A stretch of DNA of 64,000 nucleotides from Candidatus Reidiella endopervernicosa (GTDB lineage: Bacteria > Pseudomonadota > Gammaproteobacteria > GCF-013343005): the NCBI RefSeq assembly GCF_013343005.1, contig NZ_CP054491.1:1470501-1534500 (forward strand), given 5' to 3'. Each line of letters starts with the position of its first letter. Positions within the stretch are counted from its first letter, which is position 1. The notes beneath the pieces were generated by a model. The model was not told where the DNA came from. It saw only the letters and a list, made by a program, of their open reading frames with translations, and did not search any database. The translations under genes were made by a program, and so were the position numbers. Shown here in pieces: positions 47,029-57,836 of this stretch.

Positions 47029-48108
47029 ATGACAAAGAAGATTGCAGTTCTGCCAGGTGATGGCATCGGCCAGGAGATCGTCGCTGAGGCGGTTAAGGTG
47101 CTTAATGTATTGAAGTCCGACTTCGGGCTCGATGTGGAGATGGAAGAGGGGCTGGTCGGTGGTACCGCCTACGATGCAACCGGCACACCGCTGCCCGATA
47201 CAACGCTCGATCTCTGCAAGGCCTCTGATGCGGTGCTGCTCGGTGCTGTTGGTGGTTACAAGTGGGAGTCGCTGCCAATCGAGGTGCGCCCTGAGAAGGG
47301 ACTGCTTGGTCTGCGCGCCGGTATGGAACTGTTTGCCAACCTGCGTCCAGCAATTCTCTATCCGCAGCTCGCTGATGCCTCAACACTGAAACCAGAGGTG
47401 GTCTCCGGGCTCGATATCATGATCGTGCGTGAGCTGACCGGTGGTATCTACTTCGGCCAACCACGCGGCGTGCGTGCGCTCGATAACGGCGAGCGCCAGG
47501 GTTACAACACCCTGGTCTACAGCGAGTCAGAGGTGAGTCGTATCGGTAAGGTCGCCTTCGATATTGCGATGAAGCGTGACAAGCGCGTCTGTTCGGTCGA
47601 TAAGGCCAACGTGCTTGAGTGTACTGAGATGTGGCGTGAGGTGATGATCGAGGAGGGTAGGGCGTTCCCCGATGTGGAACTCTCACACATGTATGTCGAT
47701 AACGCGGCGATGCAGCTGGTGCGCGCACCGAAGCAGTTCGATGTGATGGTCACCACCAACATGTTCGGTGACATCCTCTCCGACTGCGCAGCGATGCTGA
47801 CCGGCTCGATCGGCATGCTGCCCTCGGCCTCGCTTGATGCCAACAGCAAGGGCATGTATGAGCCGATCCACGGTTCGGCACCCGATATTGCGGGCCAGAA
47901 TCTGGCCAATCCGCTGGCGACCATTCTCTCGGTAGCGATGATGTTGCGCTACACACTCGATGAGCCGGCGATGGCCGATCGTATAGAAAGTGCGGTTAAT
48001 GCGGTGTTGGATCAGGGTAAACGTACGGCTGATATCTGGACCGAGGGTTGCGAGAAGATCGGTACCGATGTGATGGGTGATGCGGTAATCGCCGCGATGC
48101 GTGGTTAA
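47029..48108 (+). CDS. leuB: 3-isopropylmalate dehydrogenase
   Basis: 359 residues. [25 protein letters not shown], the substrate loop [14 protein letters not shown], the dehydrogenase signature [26 protein letters not shown], and [19 protein letters not shown] are diagnostic. NAD-dependent oxidative decarboxylation step in leucine synthesis. It follows leuD by 26 bp. Confidence 0.98.
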   Translation: MTKKIAVLPGDGIGQEIVAEAVKVLNVLKSDFGLDVEMEEGLVGGTAYDATGTPLPDTTLDLCKASDAVLLGAVGGYKWESLPIEVRPEKGLLGLRAGMELFANLRPAILYPQLADASTLKPEVVSGLDIMIVRELTGGIYFGQPRGVRALDNGERQGYNTLVYSESEVSRIGKVAFDIAMKRDKRVCSVDKANVLECTEMWREVMIEEGRAFPDVELSHMYVDNAAMQLVRAPKQFDVMVTTNMFGDILSDCAAMLTGSIGMLPSASLDANSKGMYEPIHGSAPDIAGQNLANPLATILSVAMMLRYTLDEPAMADRIESAVNAVLDQGKRTADIWTEGCEKIGTDVMGDAVIAAMRG

Positions 48109-48138
48109 GCAGTAAAGAACAGGATTGAGGGTAAGACG

Positions 48139-49251
48139 ATGATGAGAGTAGGTCTGGTTGGTTGGCGCGGTATGGTCGGTTCGGTGTTGATGCAGCGTAT
48201 GCGTGAAGAGTCCGATTTCGAACAGTTTGAGCCGGTATTCTTTACCACCTCACAGGCGGGGCAGGCGGGACCGGATGTTGGTAAGGATGTGCCGGTGCTG
48301 AAGGATGCCAAGAATGTCGATGAGCTGAAGGCGATGGATGTGATCCTCACCTGTCAGGGCGGCGACTACACCAAGGAGGTCTATCCCGAACTGATCAAGT
48401 CTGGGTGGGACGGCTACTGGATCGATGCCGCTTCGACGCTGCGCATGGTTGACGATTCGATCATCGTACTCGACCCGGTCAACAAGGGTGTGATCGAAAA
48501 TGGGCTGGTCAACGGCATCAAGACCTTTGTTGGTGGTAACTGCACCGTCTCACTAATGATGATGTCGATCGGCGGCCTGTTTGAGAAGGATATGGTTGAG
48601 TGGATCACGCCAATGACCTACCAGGCGGCTTCGGGTGCCGGTGCGCAGAATATGCGTGAACTGATTAAGCAGATGGGTGCGATCAATAATGAGGTAGTCG
48701 ATCTCAACAACGATCCTGCCAGTGCCATTCTCGATATCGACAGAAAGCTCTCTGACTTTCTACGCTCTGAAACATATCCAAAGGATAAGTGGGGCGTGCC
48801 GCTGGCCGGCTCTCTGATTCCGTGGCTTGATGTTCAGCTCCCATCCGGTCAGTCGAAGGAGGAGTGGAAGGCGCAGGTTGAGACCAACAAGATTCTCGGT
48901 CGTTCTGATAAACAGATTCCGATTGATGGTATCTGCGTGCGCATCGGTGCGATGCGCTGTCATAGTCAGGCGCTAACTATCAAAATGAAGCAGGATGTAC
49001 CGCTTGATGAGATCCACGACATTGTCGCCAGCCACAATGAGTGGGTGAAGGTGGTGCCAAACGATCGCGACGTCTCGATGACCGATCTAACCCCGGCTGC
49101 GGTGACCGGTACCCTGACCATCCCGGTTGGACGGATGCGCAAACTGACCATGGGTGATGATTATCTCTCCGCCTTTACCGTCGGTGATCAGCTGTTGTGG
49201 GGTGCGGCCGAGCCGCTACGCCGCATGCTACGCATTCTTCTCGAAGCATAG
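48139..49251 (+). CDS. asd: Aspartate-semialdehyde dehydrogenase
   Basis: 370 residues, gammaproteobacterial long-type Asd. [21 protein letters not shown] gives the NADP-binding GxxGxxG; the catalytic Cys is in [16 protein letters not shown] and the active-site His in [15 protein letters not shown]. It supplies the Asp family (Lys, Met, Thr) and diaminopimelate. 30 bp after leuB, so probably one operon. Confidence 0.97.
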   Translation: MMRVGLVGWRGMVGSVLMQRMREESDFEQFEPVFFTTSQAGQAGPDVGKDVPVLKDAKNVDELKAMDVILTCQGGDYTKEVYPELIKSGWDGYWIDAASTLRMVDDSIIVLDPVNKGVIENGLVNGIKTFVGGNCTVSLMMMSIGGLFEKDMVEWITPMTYQAASGAGAQNMRELIKQMGAINNEVVDLNNDPASAILDIDRKLSDFLRSETYPKDKWGVPLAGSLIPWLDVQLPSGQSKEEWKAQVETNKILGRSDKQIPIDGICVRIGAMRCHSQALTIKMKQDVPLDEIHDIVASHNEWVKVVPNDRDVSMTDLTPAAVTGTLTIPVGRMRKLTMGDDYLSAFTVGDQLLWGAAEPLRRMLRILLEA

Positions 49252-49263
49252 GTCGGATTGATC

Positions 49264-50298
49264 ATGACAGAAGGCGTCTCGGTTGCACTTTTAGGTGCGA
49301 CAACTCAGGCTGGTGAGTCGGTGCGTGAGCTGCTCGAGGAACGCGAGTTCCCGCTGGCAGCACTCTACTTTGTAGAACATGAAGAGCGTGCCGGTGGGAA
49401 GCTCTCGTTTGGTGGAAAGAACCTTGCGGTGCAGGATGCCGAAAAGTTCGACTTCTCCACGGTGCAAATCGCTATTGTGGTGGGTGATCGTACGCTTGCT
49501 GAACAGTATGCCGAGGTTGCAGCGACCGAAGAGGTGGTCGTTGTCGACTGCACCGGTCACTCTTGCGGTGCGCTGGATGTTCCGCTGGTGATTCCAGAGC
49601 TCAATCCCGAGGCGCTGGCCAACTATCGTCGACGCAATATTGTTGCGGCACCGAATAGCGTTTCGGTGGCGATGCTGTTGGCACTGAAGCCGATTCACGA
49701 TTCGGTTGGTATCAAATGCGTCACTGTGACGGCTTGTCAGGCGGTATCGGAGCTGGGGCAGCCTGGGATGGAGGAGCTGGCGACTCAGGCAACCAGCATG
49801 TTCAATCTCAAACCGATTGAATCAAATGTCTTCGCCAAACAGATCGCTTTTAATATATTGCCAGCAGTTGAGGTCGTAGATGAGAACGGCTACGCAGAAA
49901 GTGAACGGGCTTTGGTTCAGGCTGCGCAGCAGATCCTTGGTGATGAGACGATTGATGTCAGCCCGACGCTGATCTGGGGGCCGGTCTTCTTCGGTCACTC
50001 GATGAGTATCGATCTTGAGCTGAGTGGTCAGCTAGATGCAAATGCTGCGCAAAAACTACTCGATGTTGCACCTGGCGTGAGTGTCATGAATGGCGCTGAG
50101 CCAGCGCAGATGCCTACCGCAGTGACAGAAGCGGCTGGGAGTGATCTGGTCTATGTTGGTCGTATTCGCCAGCCAATCAGTGGTGGTGAACGTCTCAGTC
50201 TGTGGTTGGTAACCGATAATGTGCGTCGAGGCGTTGCACTCAATGGTGTTCAAATCGCGGAAATTTTGGTAAAAGAGCATTTAGAGTCAGGCAACTAG
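49264..50298 (+). CDS. usg: USG-1-like Asd paralogue without the catalytic cysteine
   Basis: 344 residues from ATG 49264. The fold is Asd-like (VALLGATTQAGESVRELL; NIVAAPNSVSVAMLLALKPIHD) but the position of the catalytic Cys (NC in true Asd) is Ser in APNSVS, as in the USG-1 family, so it should not be an active dehydrogenase. Its place between asd and fimV-truA is the conserved location of usg. Role unknown. Confidence 0.88.
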   Translation: MTEGVSVALLGATTQAGESVRELLEEREFPLAALYFVEHEERAGGKLSFGGKNLAVQDAEKFDFSTVQIAIVVGDRTLAEQYAEVAATEEVVVVDCTGHSCGALDVPLVIPELNPEALANYRRRNIVAAPNSVSVAMLLALKPIHDSVGIKCVTVTACQAVSELGQPGMEELATQATSMFNLKPIESNVFAKQIAFNILPAVEVVDENGYAESERALVQAAQQILGDETIDVSPTLIWGPVFFGHSMSIDLELSGQLDANAAQKLLDVAPGVSVMNGAEPAQMPTAVTEAAGSDLVYVGRIRQPISGGERLSLWLVTDNVRRGVALNGVQIAEILVKEHLESGN

Positions 50299-50407
50299 CG
50301 ACAGTTGTTCAGATAGTTTCACTGTTTAGAAAGTGGGATTTTTTCAGTGAACGGCTATTCTGAGCTATCAATACAAATAACAAGTCTTGCGTAATTAGGG
50401 GAAATGG

Positions 50408-53149
50408 ATGTTGCGAAAACTGGTCACGGTCATGATTGTCATGGCATTAACGTCGATCCAGGGTGTTTACGCTCTAGGACTTGGAGAGATCGATCTTCGC
50501 TCGGCTCTCAATCAGAAGCTTGATGCAACCATCAAGCTTCACTCCAGTCGCATGGACGAACTCAAAGGTGCAGAGGTGCGACTCGCCTCCCAAGCCGCAT
50601 TTGATCGTGCCGGTATCGAACGTCTTCCCATCCTGCTGAAACTCAAGTTCGCGGTTGCAGGTGTAGATCGCGGCGAGCCGGTTGTTGCGGTTTCGAGCGA
50701 CGGTACCATTGATGAACCGTTCCTCAATTTCCTGGTTGAGGTGAATTGGGCCAACGGTCGTCTGCTGCGTGAATACACATTGCTACTCGATCCGCCCTCG
50801 CTGATGCCAGAGCCTGCGCCGGTGATCGATACACCTAAGATTGAGCAGGTTGCGATTGAAGAGGAGATCGTCGCTACGCCGATTGAGGCACCTGTGAAGG
50901 CTGCGCCAGCACCTGCCCCAGTGAGAAAGGCTGCGCCGAAAGCCCCTTCCAGAATTACAGAGCATGGACCGACCAAAAAGGGTGAGACGCTGTGGGAGAT
51001 CGCCAGCAAGGTTCGTCCCGATAACTCCATCTCGGTCAACCAGATGATGCAGGCGCTACTGCGACATAATCCGGAAGCGTTTTTCAACAACAACATCAAT
51101 AACCTTAAGACCGGCTATGTGCTGCGTGTGCCCGATCGCCAGACAATCCTCGCATTTGATAACGCGGCTGCCCGGGCGGCAACACGTGAGCAGACACGTA
51201 AGTGGCGTGAAGATAAATCGGTAACGACAGCATCGCCTGAGGCGATCGAAGCAGATGCGGTGCCTGCAGAAGCTGCTGACGGTGATAGCGGTGGTCGACT
51301 GAAGATCGTTGCGCCGGCTCCAAAGGAGTCTGTGAGTGAGGCGGCGACAGGTGCTGATGGTGTTGAGAGTGCTTCATCGAACGATGCCGAGTTGCAGCGT
51401 GAACTTAATCTACTGGCCGAAACTACCGAGGCACAACGCCAGCAGAACGAAGAGCTGCAGGAGCGTATGTCTGAGCTGGAAAAGCAGCTCGAGACAGCCA
51501 AACGTCTGTTGGAGCTAAAGGATGATGAGCTGGCTGCGATGCAGGGGCGTGCAGCTGAGGAGCCCGTCGAAGCGGTGGTAGCGGTTGAGGTTGAATCAAC
51601 AGTGGCTATAGAGCCGGCTGAGACAACGGTTGCCGAAAAAGCCCCTGCAGTTACACCTGTGGCAGAGGCTCCCAAGCCTGTAGAGCCTGTAGCAGTTGCT
51701 GAGCCGGAGATTGAGGTCGGATCAGAAGAGGAGCTGGAGCTGGTCGACGAGATCCTCGAGCAAATTTCTGATTACACCGATGACACCATTGAATTTGTAG
51801 AAGATGCGATGGAGGATCCTACAGTGCTGGCGGGTGCGGGTGGCGCAATCGCTATCATCGCTCTGATCATCTGGCTTCTGGCACGTCGTCGTCGTATGGG
51901 AATGACCGAGTTCCAGGAGAGTATTTTGGCCGCATCACCAAAACCGTCTGGTTTTGGTGAAACTAGCGAAGCGGCTGCTGAGGAGCAGCTGGATACGCCG
52001 TCGCTAGAGCAGACCAATCTGAGTGAGTTCGGTTCTGTTAGTGGTATGGGTGATATTCAGAGCGAAGTTAGCGAGGTTGATCCGATTGCAGAGGCTGATG
52101 TTTATATCGCCTACGGTCGTTACCAGCAGGCTGAGGATATGCTCAGCGAGGCTGTTTCCAATGAACCAGATCGCAACGATCTTAAACTGAAGTTGCTTGA
52201 GGTCTATCACGCGACCAAGAATCAACGCGCCTTCGAAGAGAATGCTGAATCGCTCTACGCCTCTCTGGGCGGACAGAGCGATCCTATGTGGGATCGCGTT
52301 GTTGCGATGAGCAATGAGCTGGGCATTGATAATCCTATCTTTGGTGGTTCTGGCATCAGTACCGATGAGCTCTCTGCTGAGCTGGATACTATTTCAGGTG
52401 GCGCTGATATGACGGCCGCTGATGATGCGGCAGTGGTGAGTTCTGAGATTAGTGATGCTGATATCAGCTCAACCCTGGGCGCTGATGAGGAGTTCTCACT
52501 CGATATTGATCTCGATAGTGGTGAATTTGGTTCTGAAACTGTTGAGAGTGCCGATAGCGCCACGGCTGAGATCGATCTGGGTGAGTTTAATCTCGATGAG
52601 ACAGTTGAGAGTGATGTAACCCCGGAGGTTGTTGAAGAGAGTGATTTGAATTTCTCACTGGATGAGAGCGCGACTTCCGATCCAGTGGTTCCAAGTGTAG
52701 ATCCGGTGGCATCTGCTGATGAGGAGCCTGTATTCGATTTGGGTGATGTCGGTGAGCTGCAGCTTGATCTACCTGAAGAGGCAACTGCTGATGCAGCTGA
52801 TGAGGCAGTATCCGATTCAATGGGTGAGTTTGATCTGAGTAGCTTTGATCTGCCTGAGGAGGGCGGGGCTGATGAGATACCACTTAATGCCGGTGAATCC
52901 ACAGATATCTCGTTAGATGAAGTGCCCGAGTTTGATCTGGGTGAGTTGGAAACAGAGACAGCCGAGAGCGCGGACGAAGATAATCACTTGATGGGAAGTC
53001 TTGATGAAGTTGGCACCAAGCTCGATCTGGCCAAGGCCTACATCGATATGGGAGACCCTGATGGTGCGCGCAGTATTCTCAATGAGGTGCTCGAAGAGGG
53101 TGATGATACCCAGAAGGGTGAGGCAGAGGGGCTACTCTCACAGCTTTAG
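50408..53149 (+). CDS. fimV: FimV/HubP-type polar landmark protein
   Basis: 913 residues. A signal peptide (MLRKLVTVMIVMALTSIQGVYA), an N-terminal FimV domain (LGLGEIDLRSALNQKLDATIKL), a LysM peptidoglycan-binding motif at about 190-245 (GETLWEIASKVRPD...YVLRVP), a coiled coil at about 325-380, one membrane helix at about 472-490 (AGGAIAIIALIIWLLARRRR), a very acidic Asp/Ser/Glu cytoplasmic stretch, and a final TPR-like motif (DLAKAYIDMGDPDGARSILNEV). Such proteins mark the cell pole and organise type IV pili, chemotaxis and chromosome partners. Confidence 0.95.
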   Translation: MLRKLVTVMIVMALTSIQGVYALGLGEIDLRSALNQKLDATIKLHSSRMDELKGAEVRLASQAAFDRAGIERLPILLKLKFAVAGVDRGEPVVAVSSDGTIDEPFLNFLVEVNWANGRLLREYTLLLDPPSLMPEPAPVIDTPKIEQVAIEEEIVATPIEAPVKAAPAPAPVRKAAPKAPSRITEHGPTKKGETLWEIASKVRPDNSISVNQMMQALLRHNPEAFFNNNINNLKTGYVLRVPDRQTILAFDNAAARAATREQTRKWREDKSVTTASPEAIEADAVPAEAADGDSGGRLKIVAPAPKESVSEAATGADGVESASSNDAELQRELNLLAETTEAQRQQNEELQERMSELEKQLETAKRLLELKDDELAAMQGRAAEEPVEAVVAVEVESTVAIEPAETTVAEKAPAVTPVAEAPKPVEPVAVAEPEIEVGSEEELELVDEILEQISDYTDDTIEFVEDAMEDPTVLAGAGGAIAIIALIIWLLARRRRMGMTEFQESILAASPKPSGFGETSEAAAEEQLDTPSLEQTNLSEFGSVSGMGDIQSEVSEVDPIAEADVYIAYGRYQQAEDMLSEAVSNEPDRNDLKLKLLEVYHATKNQRAFEENAESLYASLGGQSDPMWDRVVAMSNELGIDNPIFGGSGISTDELSAELDTISGGADMTAADDAAVVSSEISDADISSTLGADEEFSLDIDLDSGEFGSETVESADSATAEIDLGEFNLDETVESDVTPEVVEESDLNFSLDESATSDPVVPSVDPVASADEEPVFDLGDVGELQLDLPEEATADAADEAVSDSMGEFDLSSFDLPEEGGADEIPLNAGESTDISLDEVPEFDLGELETETAESADEDNHLMGSLDEVGTKLDLAKAYIDMGDPDGARSILNEVLEEGDDTQKGEAEGLLSQL

Positions 53150-53183
53150 TCTTATAGATCGTCATACCGGTGATGAACACCGA

Positions 53184-53209
53184 GGACCGCCCAATCGGGC
53201 GGTCCTTTT
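53184..53209 (+). terminator. Rho-independent terminator after fimV
   Basis: GGACCGCCC-AATC-GGGCGGTCC stem followed by TTTTG, 35 bp after the fimV stop. Confidence 0.9.
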
Positions 53210-53271
53210 GCTTTGGCCTATTGGAAACTGATTAGTACCCTTGATGTTTGGTGAGAAGAAGTAGACGTCGA

Positions 53272-54051
53272 ATGAAGATTGCGCTGGGGATTGAATATAA
53301 CGGTAGTAGCTTCCATGGCTGGCAGCGCCAGCGCAGTGTTCCGAGTGTTCAGGAGTCGATCGAAGCGGCGTTGACAAAGGTTGCCAACCACCCGATCGTG
53401 GTGGTCTGTGCGGGCCGTACCGATGCTGAAGTTCATGCAACCGGTCAGGTGATCCATTTCGAGAGTGACGCCGAGCGGCGCGAGCGGGCCTGGATGTTGG
53501 GCAGTAACGCTAATCTGCCTGATGGCGTCAGCGTGACCTGGGCACAGCGGGTTAGTGATGATTTTCACGCGCGCTTTTCGGCCACTGGCCGACGTTACCG
53601 TTACGTTATTCTCAATCGCGATAGTCGCCCTGGGGTGATGAGTGGCCGGGTGAGCTGGATTTATGCCCCGCTAGATGCCAATCGTATGCACCGGGCGGCT
53701 CAGGCGCTGCTGGGAGAGTGCGATTTCACCTCGTTTCGCGCACAGGGCTGCCAGTCGAACACGCCATGGCGCAGACTCGATGAGATCAAGGTGACACGCA
53801 GCGGTGACTTTGTTGTGATCGAGGTGGAAGCGAACGCCTTTCTGCACCATATGGTGAGAAACATTGCCGGTGTGTTGATAGCCATAGGTTCGGGTGATCA
53901 GTCCGTTGAGTGGGCTGCAGAGGTTTTGGCGCTGCGTGATCGCACCCAGGCGGGAGTGACTGCACCACCCCATGGTCTCTATCTGGTGAAGGTTCGCTAC
54001 CCTGAGCAGTTCGCCATTCCCGATAGTGGCAGCGGGCCGCTGCTGCTCTGA
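53272..54051 (+). CDS. truA: tRNA pseudouridine(38-40) synthase
   Basis: 259 residues from ATG 53272 ([20 protein letters not shown]); the longer frame from 53248 adds only basic residues. The catalytic Asp lies in [18 protein letters not shown], and [18 protein letters not shown] is the C-terminal signature. It modifies the anticodon arm of many tRNAs. Confidence 0.97.
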   Translation: MKIALGIEYNGSSFHGWQRQRSVPSVQESIEAALTKVANHPIVVVCAGRTDAEVHATGQVIHFESDAERRERAWMLGSNANLPDGVSVTWAQRVSDDFHARFSATGRRYRYVILNRDSRPGVMSGRVSWIYAPLDANRMHRAAQALLGECDFTSFRAQGCQSNTPWRRLDEIKVTRSGDFVVIEVEANAFLHHMVRNIAGVLIAIGSGDQSVEWAAEVLALRDRTQAGVTAPPHGLYLVKVRYPEQFAIPDSGSGPLLL

Positions 54052-54101
54052 AGCAGGGGCTGAATTCTGGTAGAGTTAGCTCCTTTGTCACGATCGATCT
54101 G

Positions 54102-54731
54102 ATGAGTAGAACACGCGCAAAAATCTGTGGGATTACCCGTGAGCAGGATGGGCTGACTGCGGTGCAGTATGGTGCCGATGCAATTGGTCTGGTCTTCTAT
54201 GCTCCCAGTCCACGAGCGGTGGGTATCGAGCAGGCACAGCGTATTACCGCTGCATTACCGCCATTTGTCACGGTGGTAGCGCTGTTTGTGAACCCCGACT
54301 CCGATGAGGTTCGTGAGGTGCTGCAGCAGGTACCGGTCACACTGCTGCAGTTTCACGGTGATGAGAGTCCTGAGTTCTGTGCCTCATTTGGACGCCCCTA
54401 TATCAAGGCGATCAGGATGGGTGAGGGTGTCGATCTGCATCACGAGGCGGAGCAGTTCGCCTCTGCGCAGGGATTGCTGCTCGATAGCTTCAGTGCCAAG
54501 GCACGAGGTGGCACTGGTGAGGTCTTCGACTGGGGGCGTATTCCGCAAGATGTCGCACTGCCGCTGTTGCTGGCAGGTGGTCTGCACCCGGCCAATGTGG
54601 CCGATGCGATCAGAGAGTCACACCCCTATGCGGTTGATGTGAGTAGTGGGGTTGAGATTGAGAAGGGGATCAAGGGTGAAACGATGATCTCCGATTTTAT
54701 GCGGGCCGTTGCTCGTGCTGATTCCGAATAG
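54102..54731 (+). CDS. trpF: Phosphoribosylanthranilate isomerase
   Basis: 209 residues, stand-alone TrpF. The catalytic Cys is in AKICGITREQDGL and the C-terminal Asp/phosphate-binding region is AVDVSSGVEIEKGIKG. LLLDSFSAKARGGTGEVFDW gives the second Asp. First of the trpF-trpB-trpA run. Confidence 0.97.
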   Translation: MSRTRAKICGITREQDGLTAVQYGADAIGLVFYAPSPRAVGIEQAQRITAALPPFVTVVALFVNPDSDEVREVLQQVPVTLLQFHGDESPEFCASFGRPYIKAIRMGEGVDLHHEAEQFASAQGLLLDSFSAKARGGTGEVFDWGRIPQDVALPLLLAGGLHPANVADAIRESHPYAVDVSSGVEIEKGIKGETMISDFMRAVARADSE

Positions 54732-54743
54732 AGGTTGAAGAAA

Positions 54744-55943
54744 ATGTCGTACCAAAATATGCCCGATGAGCATGGGCATTTCGGTCCTTACGGTGGTGTG
54801 TTTGCTGCCGAGACGTTGATGGAGGCGATCGATGAGCTGCGTGAGGCCTACGAGAAGTACAAGGACGATGACGAGTTCAAGGCGGAGCTGGCCCATGAGC
54901 TGAAGCACTTTGTCGGCCGTCCCTCACCGGTCTACCACGCGCAACGCTGGAGCGAGCAGCTCGGTGGTGCGCAGATCTGGCTCAAGCGTGAGGATCTCAA
55001 CCACACTGGCGCGCACAAGGTGAACAATACCGTCGGTCAGGCACTACTGGCCAAGCGTATGGGCAAAAAGCGGATTATCGCCGAGACTGGTGCTGGGCAG
55101 CACGGCGTGGCGACGGCGACTGTCTGCGCTCGTTACGGTATGGAGTGCATCGTCTACATGGGTGCGGCAGATATCGAACGGCAGAAGATCAACGTCTACC
55201 GCATGCGAGTGCTTGGTGCCAAGGTGGTGCCAGTTACCTCCGGTTCAGCCACCTTGAAGGATGCACTTAACGAGGCGATGCGCGACTGGGTGACCAATGT
55301 TGATGACACCTTCTACATTATCGGTACCGTGGCAGGACCGCACCCCTACCCAGCCATGGTGCGTGACTTCCAGACCGTCATCGGCGAGGAGTCTAAAGTG
55401 CAGTTGCAGGATGAGGTGGGTAAGCTGCCCGATGCGCTGGTTGCCTGTGTTGGTGGTGGTTCAAATGCAATCGGATTGTTCTACCCTTTCCTCGAAGATG
55501 AGAGCGTGAAGATCTACGGTGTTGAGGGCGGTGGACTCGGTATCGAGTCGGGAAAACATGCTGCTCCACTGTGTGACGGCAAACCGGGAGTACTACACGG
55601 TAACCGCACCTACCTGATGGAGGATGAGGCGGGGCAGATCATCGAAACCCACTCGATCTCGGCGGGTCTCGACTACCCCGGTGTGGGACCAGAACACGCC
55701 TGGCTCAAAGATTGTGGGCGCGCCAACTACGTGGCTGCGACCGATGATGAGGCGCTGGCCGCCTTCCATGCGCTGACCCGCATTGAGGGCATCATCCCGG
55801 CGCTCGAATCGAGCCATGCACTCGCCTATGCCGCCAAGCTGGCACCAACGATGGCAAAGGACCAGATTATCCTGGTTAATCTCTCCGGACGTGGTGATAA
55901 AGATATCCACACCGTAGCAGCACTGGAGGGGATTGAGGTATGA
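54744..55943 (+). CDS. trpB: Tryptophan synthase beta chain
   Basis: 399 residues from ATG 54744. The PLP lysine is in [19 protein letters not shown], the phosphate clamp in [12 protein letters not shown], and [14 protein letters not shown] binds substrate. Condenses indole and serine. 12 bp after trpF. Confidence 0.98.
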   Translation: MSYQNMPDEHGHFGPYGGVFAAETLMEAIDELREAYEKYKDDDEFKAELAHELKHFVGRPSPVYHAQRWSEQLGGAQIWLKREDLNHTGAHKVNNTVGQALLAKRMGKKRIIAETGAGQHGVATATVCARYGMECIVYMGAADIERQKINVYRMRVLGAKVVPVTSGSATLKDALNEAMRDWVTNVDDTFYIIGTVAGPHPYPAMVRDFQTVIGEESKVQLQDEVGKLPDALVACVGGGSNAIGLFYPFLEDESVKIYGVEGGGLGIESGKHAAPLCDGKPGVLHGNRTYLMEDEAGQIIETHSISAGLDYPGVGPEHAWLKDCGRANYVAATDDEALAAFHALTRIEGIIPALESSHALAYAAKLAPTMAKDQIILVNLSGRGDKDIHTVAALEGIEV

Positions 55944-55989
55944 AATACACGACGTATGAATTTAGCGAGAGCCATGGAGGGCGGGAGCT

Positions 55990-56802
55990 ATGAGCAGAAT
56001 CAAACAGAAATTTTCAGACCTCAAGGTAAAGAATCGCAAAGCGCTAATACCGTTTATCACCGCAGGCGATCCCGAGCCGGGATTGACGGTGCAGATGATG
56101 CATGCGTTGGTCGAGGGTGGTGCCGACCTGATCGAATTGGGTGTTCCCTTCTCCGATCCGATGGCTGATGGTCCGGTGATTCAGCTCTCCTATGAACGGG
56201 CCCTGGAACACCATGTATCACTCGCGCAGGTATTGGAGATGGTGAGTGAGTTTCGCAGCAAGGATAGTGAGACCCCGGTGGTACTGATGGGCTATCTCAA
56301 TCCGGTCGAGCTGATGGGCTATGAGCAGTTTGCCGAGCGAGCAACCGCTGCCGGAGTTGATGGTGCGTTGATTGTTGATCTATCACCGGAGGAGAGTGAC
56401 AGTGTGGTCACTACCTTCCGTGACCGGGGACTCGATTCGATCTACTTGATTGCACCGACCAGCAGTGCGGAACGGATCAAAAAGATTACCGATTGCTCAA
56501 GTGGCTTTGTCTACTACGTCTCGCTCAAGGGTGTGACCGGAGCCGGTCACCTCGATACCGATGCGGTGGCCAATAAGGTCGCAGAGATACGCGGGATTAC
56601 AGATCTTCCCGTGGGCGTCGGTTTTGGTATAAAGGATGCTGATTCGGCACGACGTGTTGCGGGTAGCGGTGACGCGGTGGTAGTGGGTAGCGCAGTGATA
56701 CGACGTGTTGAGGAGCTGAGCGCAGACCCTGCTGCACTGTTGGCCGAATTGAGTCGATTTGCTACAGAGCTTCGTGGTGCGTTGGACGAGGCCGCCGCAT
56801 AG
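55990..56802 (+). CDS. trpA: Tryptophan synthase alpha chain
   Basis: 270 residues. The catalytic Glu is in [19 protein letters not shown] and the catalytic Asp in [28 protein letters not shown] completes the barrel. Cleaves indole-glycerol phosphate and channels indole to TrpB. 46 bp separate it from trpB. Confidence 0.98.
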   Translation: MSRIKQKFSDLKVKNRKALIPFITAGDPEPGLTVQMMHALVEGGADLIELGVPFSDPMADGPVIQLSYERALEHHVSLAQVLEMVSEFRSKDSETPVVLMGYLNPVELMGYEQFAERATAAGVDGALIVDLSPEESDSVVTTFRDRGLDSIYLIAPTSSAERIKKITDCSSGFVYYVSLKGVTGAGHLDTDAVANKVAEIRGITDLPVGVGFGIKDADSARRVAGSGDAVVVGSAVIRRVEELSADPAALLAELSRFATELRGALDEAAA

Positions 56803-56867
56803 CGGCATTATGTGGTCAGATAGTTGCTGGCCCTGGTTTAACTGAGAATAAGATCGAGACCGAGATT

Positions 56868-57725
56868 ATGAGCTGGTTCGAAAAATTGATGCCTTCGCGC
56901 ATTCGCACCGAAGGTGGTAATAAACGCACGGTTCCTGAGGGGCTGTGGATCAAATGTACGGCATGCAGTTCGGTGCTGTATCGCGCTGAGCTGGAGCGCA
57001 ACCTCGATGTCTGCCCCAAGTGTGATCACCATATGCGCATCGGCGCACGCCGCCGCCTGGAGGCGTTTCTCGATGCCGAGCTGCGTGAAGAGATTGGTGC
57101 TGAGATAGAACCGGTCGATGTGCTCAAGTTTAAGGACAGCAAAAAATATCGCGATCGCCTCGCCCAGGCACAGAAAAACACCAATGAGAAAGATGCGTTA
57201 ATCGTGATGCAGGGGCAGGTGAATGGTCTGCCGTTGGTTGCCGCAGCGTTTGAGTTCTCTTTCATGGGTGGTTCGATGGGGTCGGTAGTTGGTGAGCGTT
57301 TTGTGCGTGCAGCCAACGCCTCGCTCGAGCACGGTATTCCGCTGGTCTGTTTCTCGGCCAGTGGTGGTGCACGCATGCAGGAGGCGTTGATCTCGCTGAT
57401 GCAGATGTCGAAGACCAGTGCTGCACTGGCGCGGCTTTCAAGCAATGGGATTCCCTTTATCTCCATCCTGACTGATCCGACCATGGGCGGTGTCTCTGCC
57501 AGTTTGGCGATGTTGGGCGATGTGAACATCGCTGAGCCGAAGGCGCTGATCGGTTTTGCCGGTCCGCGAGTCATTGAGCAGACAGTGCGTGAGACGCTGC
57601 CAGAAGGATTCCAGCGCAGCGAGTTCCTGGTTGAGCATGGTGCGGTCGATATGATTGTCGATCGACGCGATATGCGCGACCAGGTCTCTGGCCTGCTTAG
57701 TATTTTGACCAAGCAGCCAGCCTGA
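56868..57725 (+). CDS. accD: Acetyl-CoA carboxylase carboxyltransferase subunit beta
   Basis: 285 residues. The N-terminal zinc ribbon is CTACSSVLY...CPKCDHHM (CxxC-x17-CxxC), followed by the carboxyltransferase core ([52 protein letters not shown]). Makes malonyl-CoA with AccA. Followed by folC in the usual accD-folC-dedD-cvpA-purF order. Confidence 0.98.
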   Translation: MSWFEKLMPSRIRTEGGNKRTVPEGLWIKCTACSSVLYRAELERNLDVCPKCDHHMRIGARRRLEAFLDAELREEIGAEIEPVDVLKFKDSKKYRDRLAQAQKNTNEKDALIVMQGQVNGLPLVAAAFEFSFMGGSMGSVVGERFVRAANASLEHGIPLVCFSASGGARMQEALISLMQMSKTSAALARLSSNGIPFISILTDPTMGGVSASLAMLGDVNIAEPKALIGFAGPRVIEQTVRETLPEGFQRSEFLVEHGAVDMIVDRRDMRDQVSGLLSILTKQPA

Positions 57726-57836
57726 AAATAAGGAGGCGGGTAGCAGGTTGCGGGAAACGAGTGGTGGATATGAACCGTTTGGTTGTCTGCCTTAATCCTG
57801 TTATCCGTCATCTGACACCTCTCATCTAGTCTTCCC

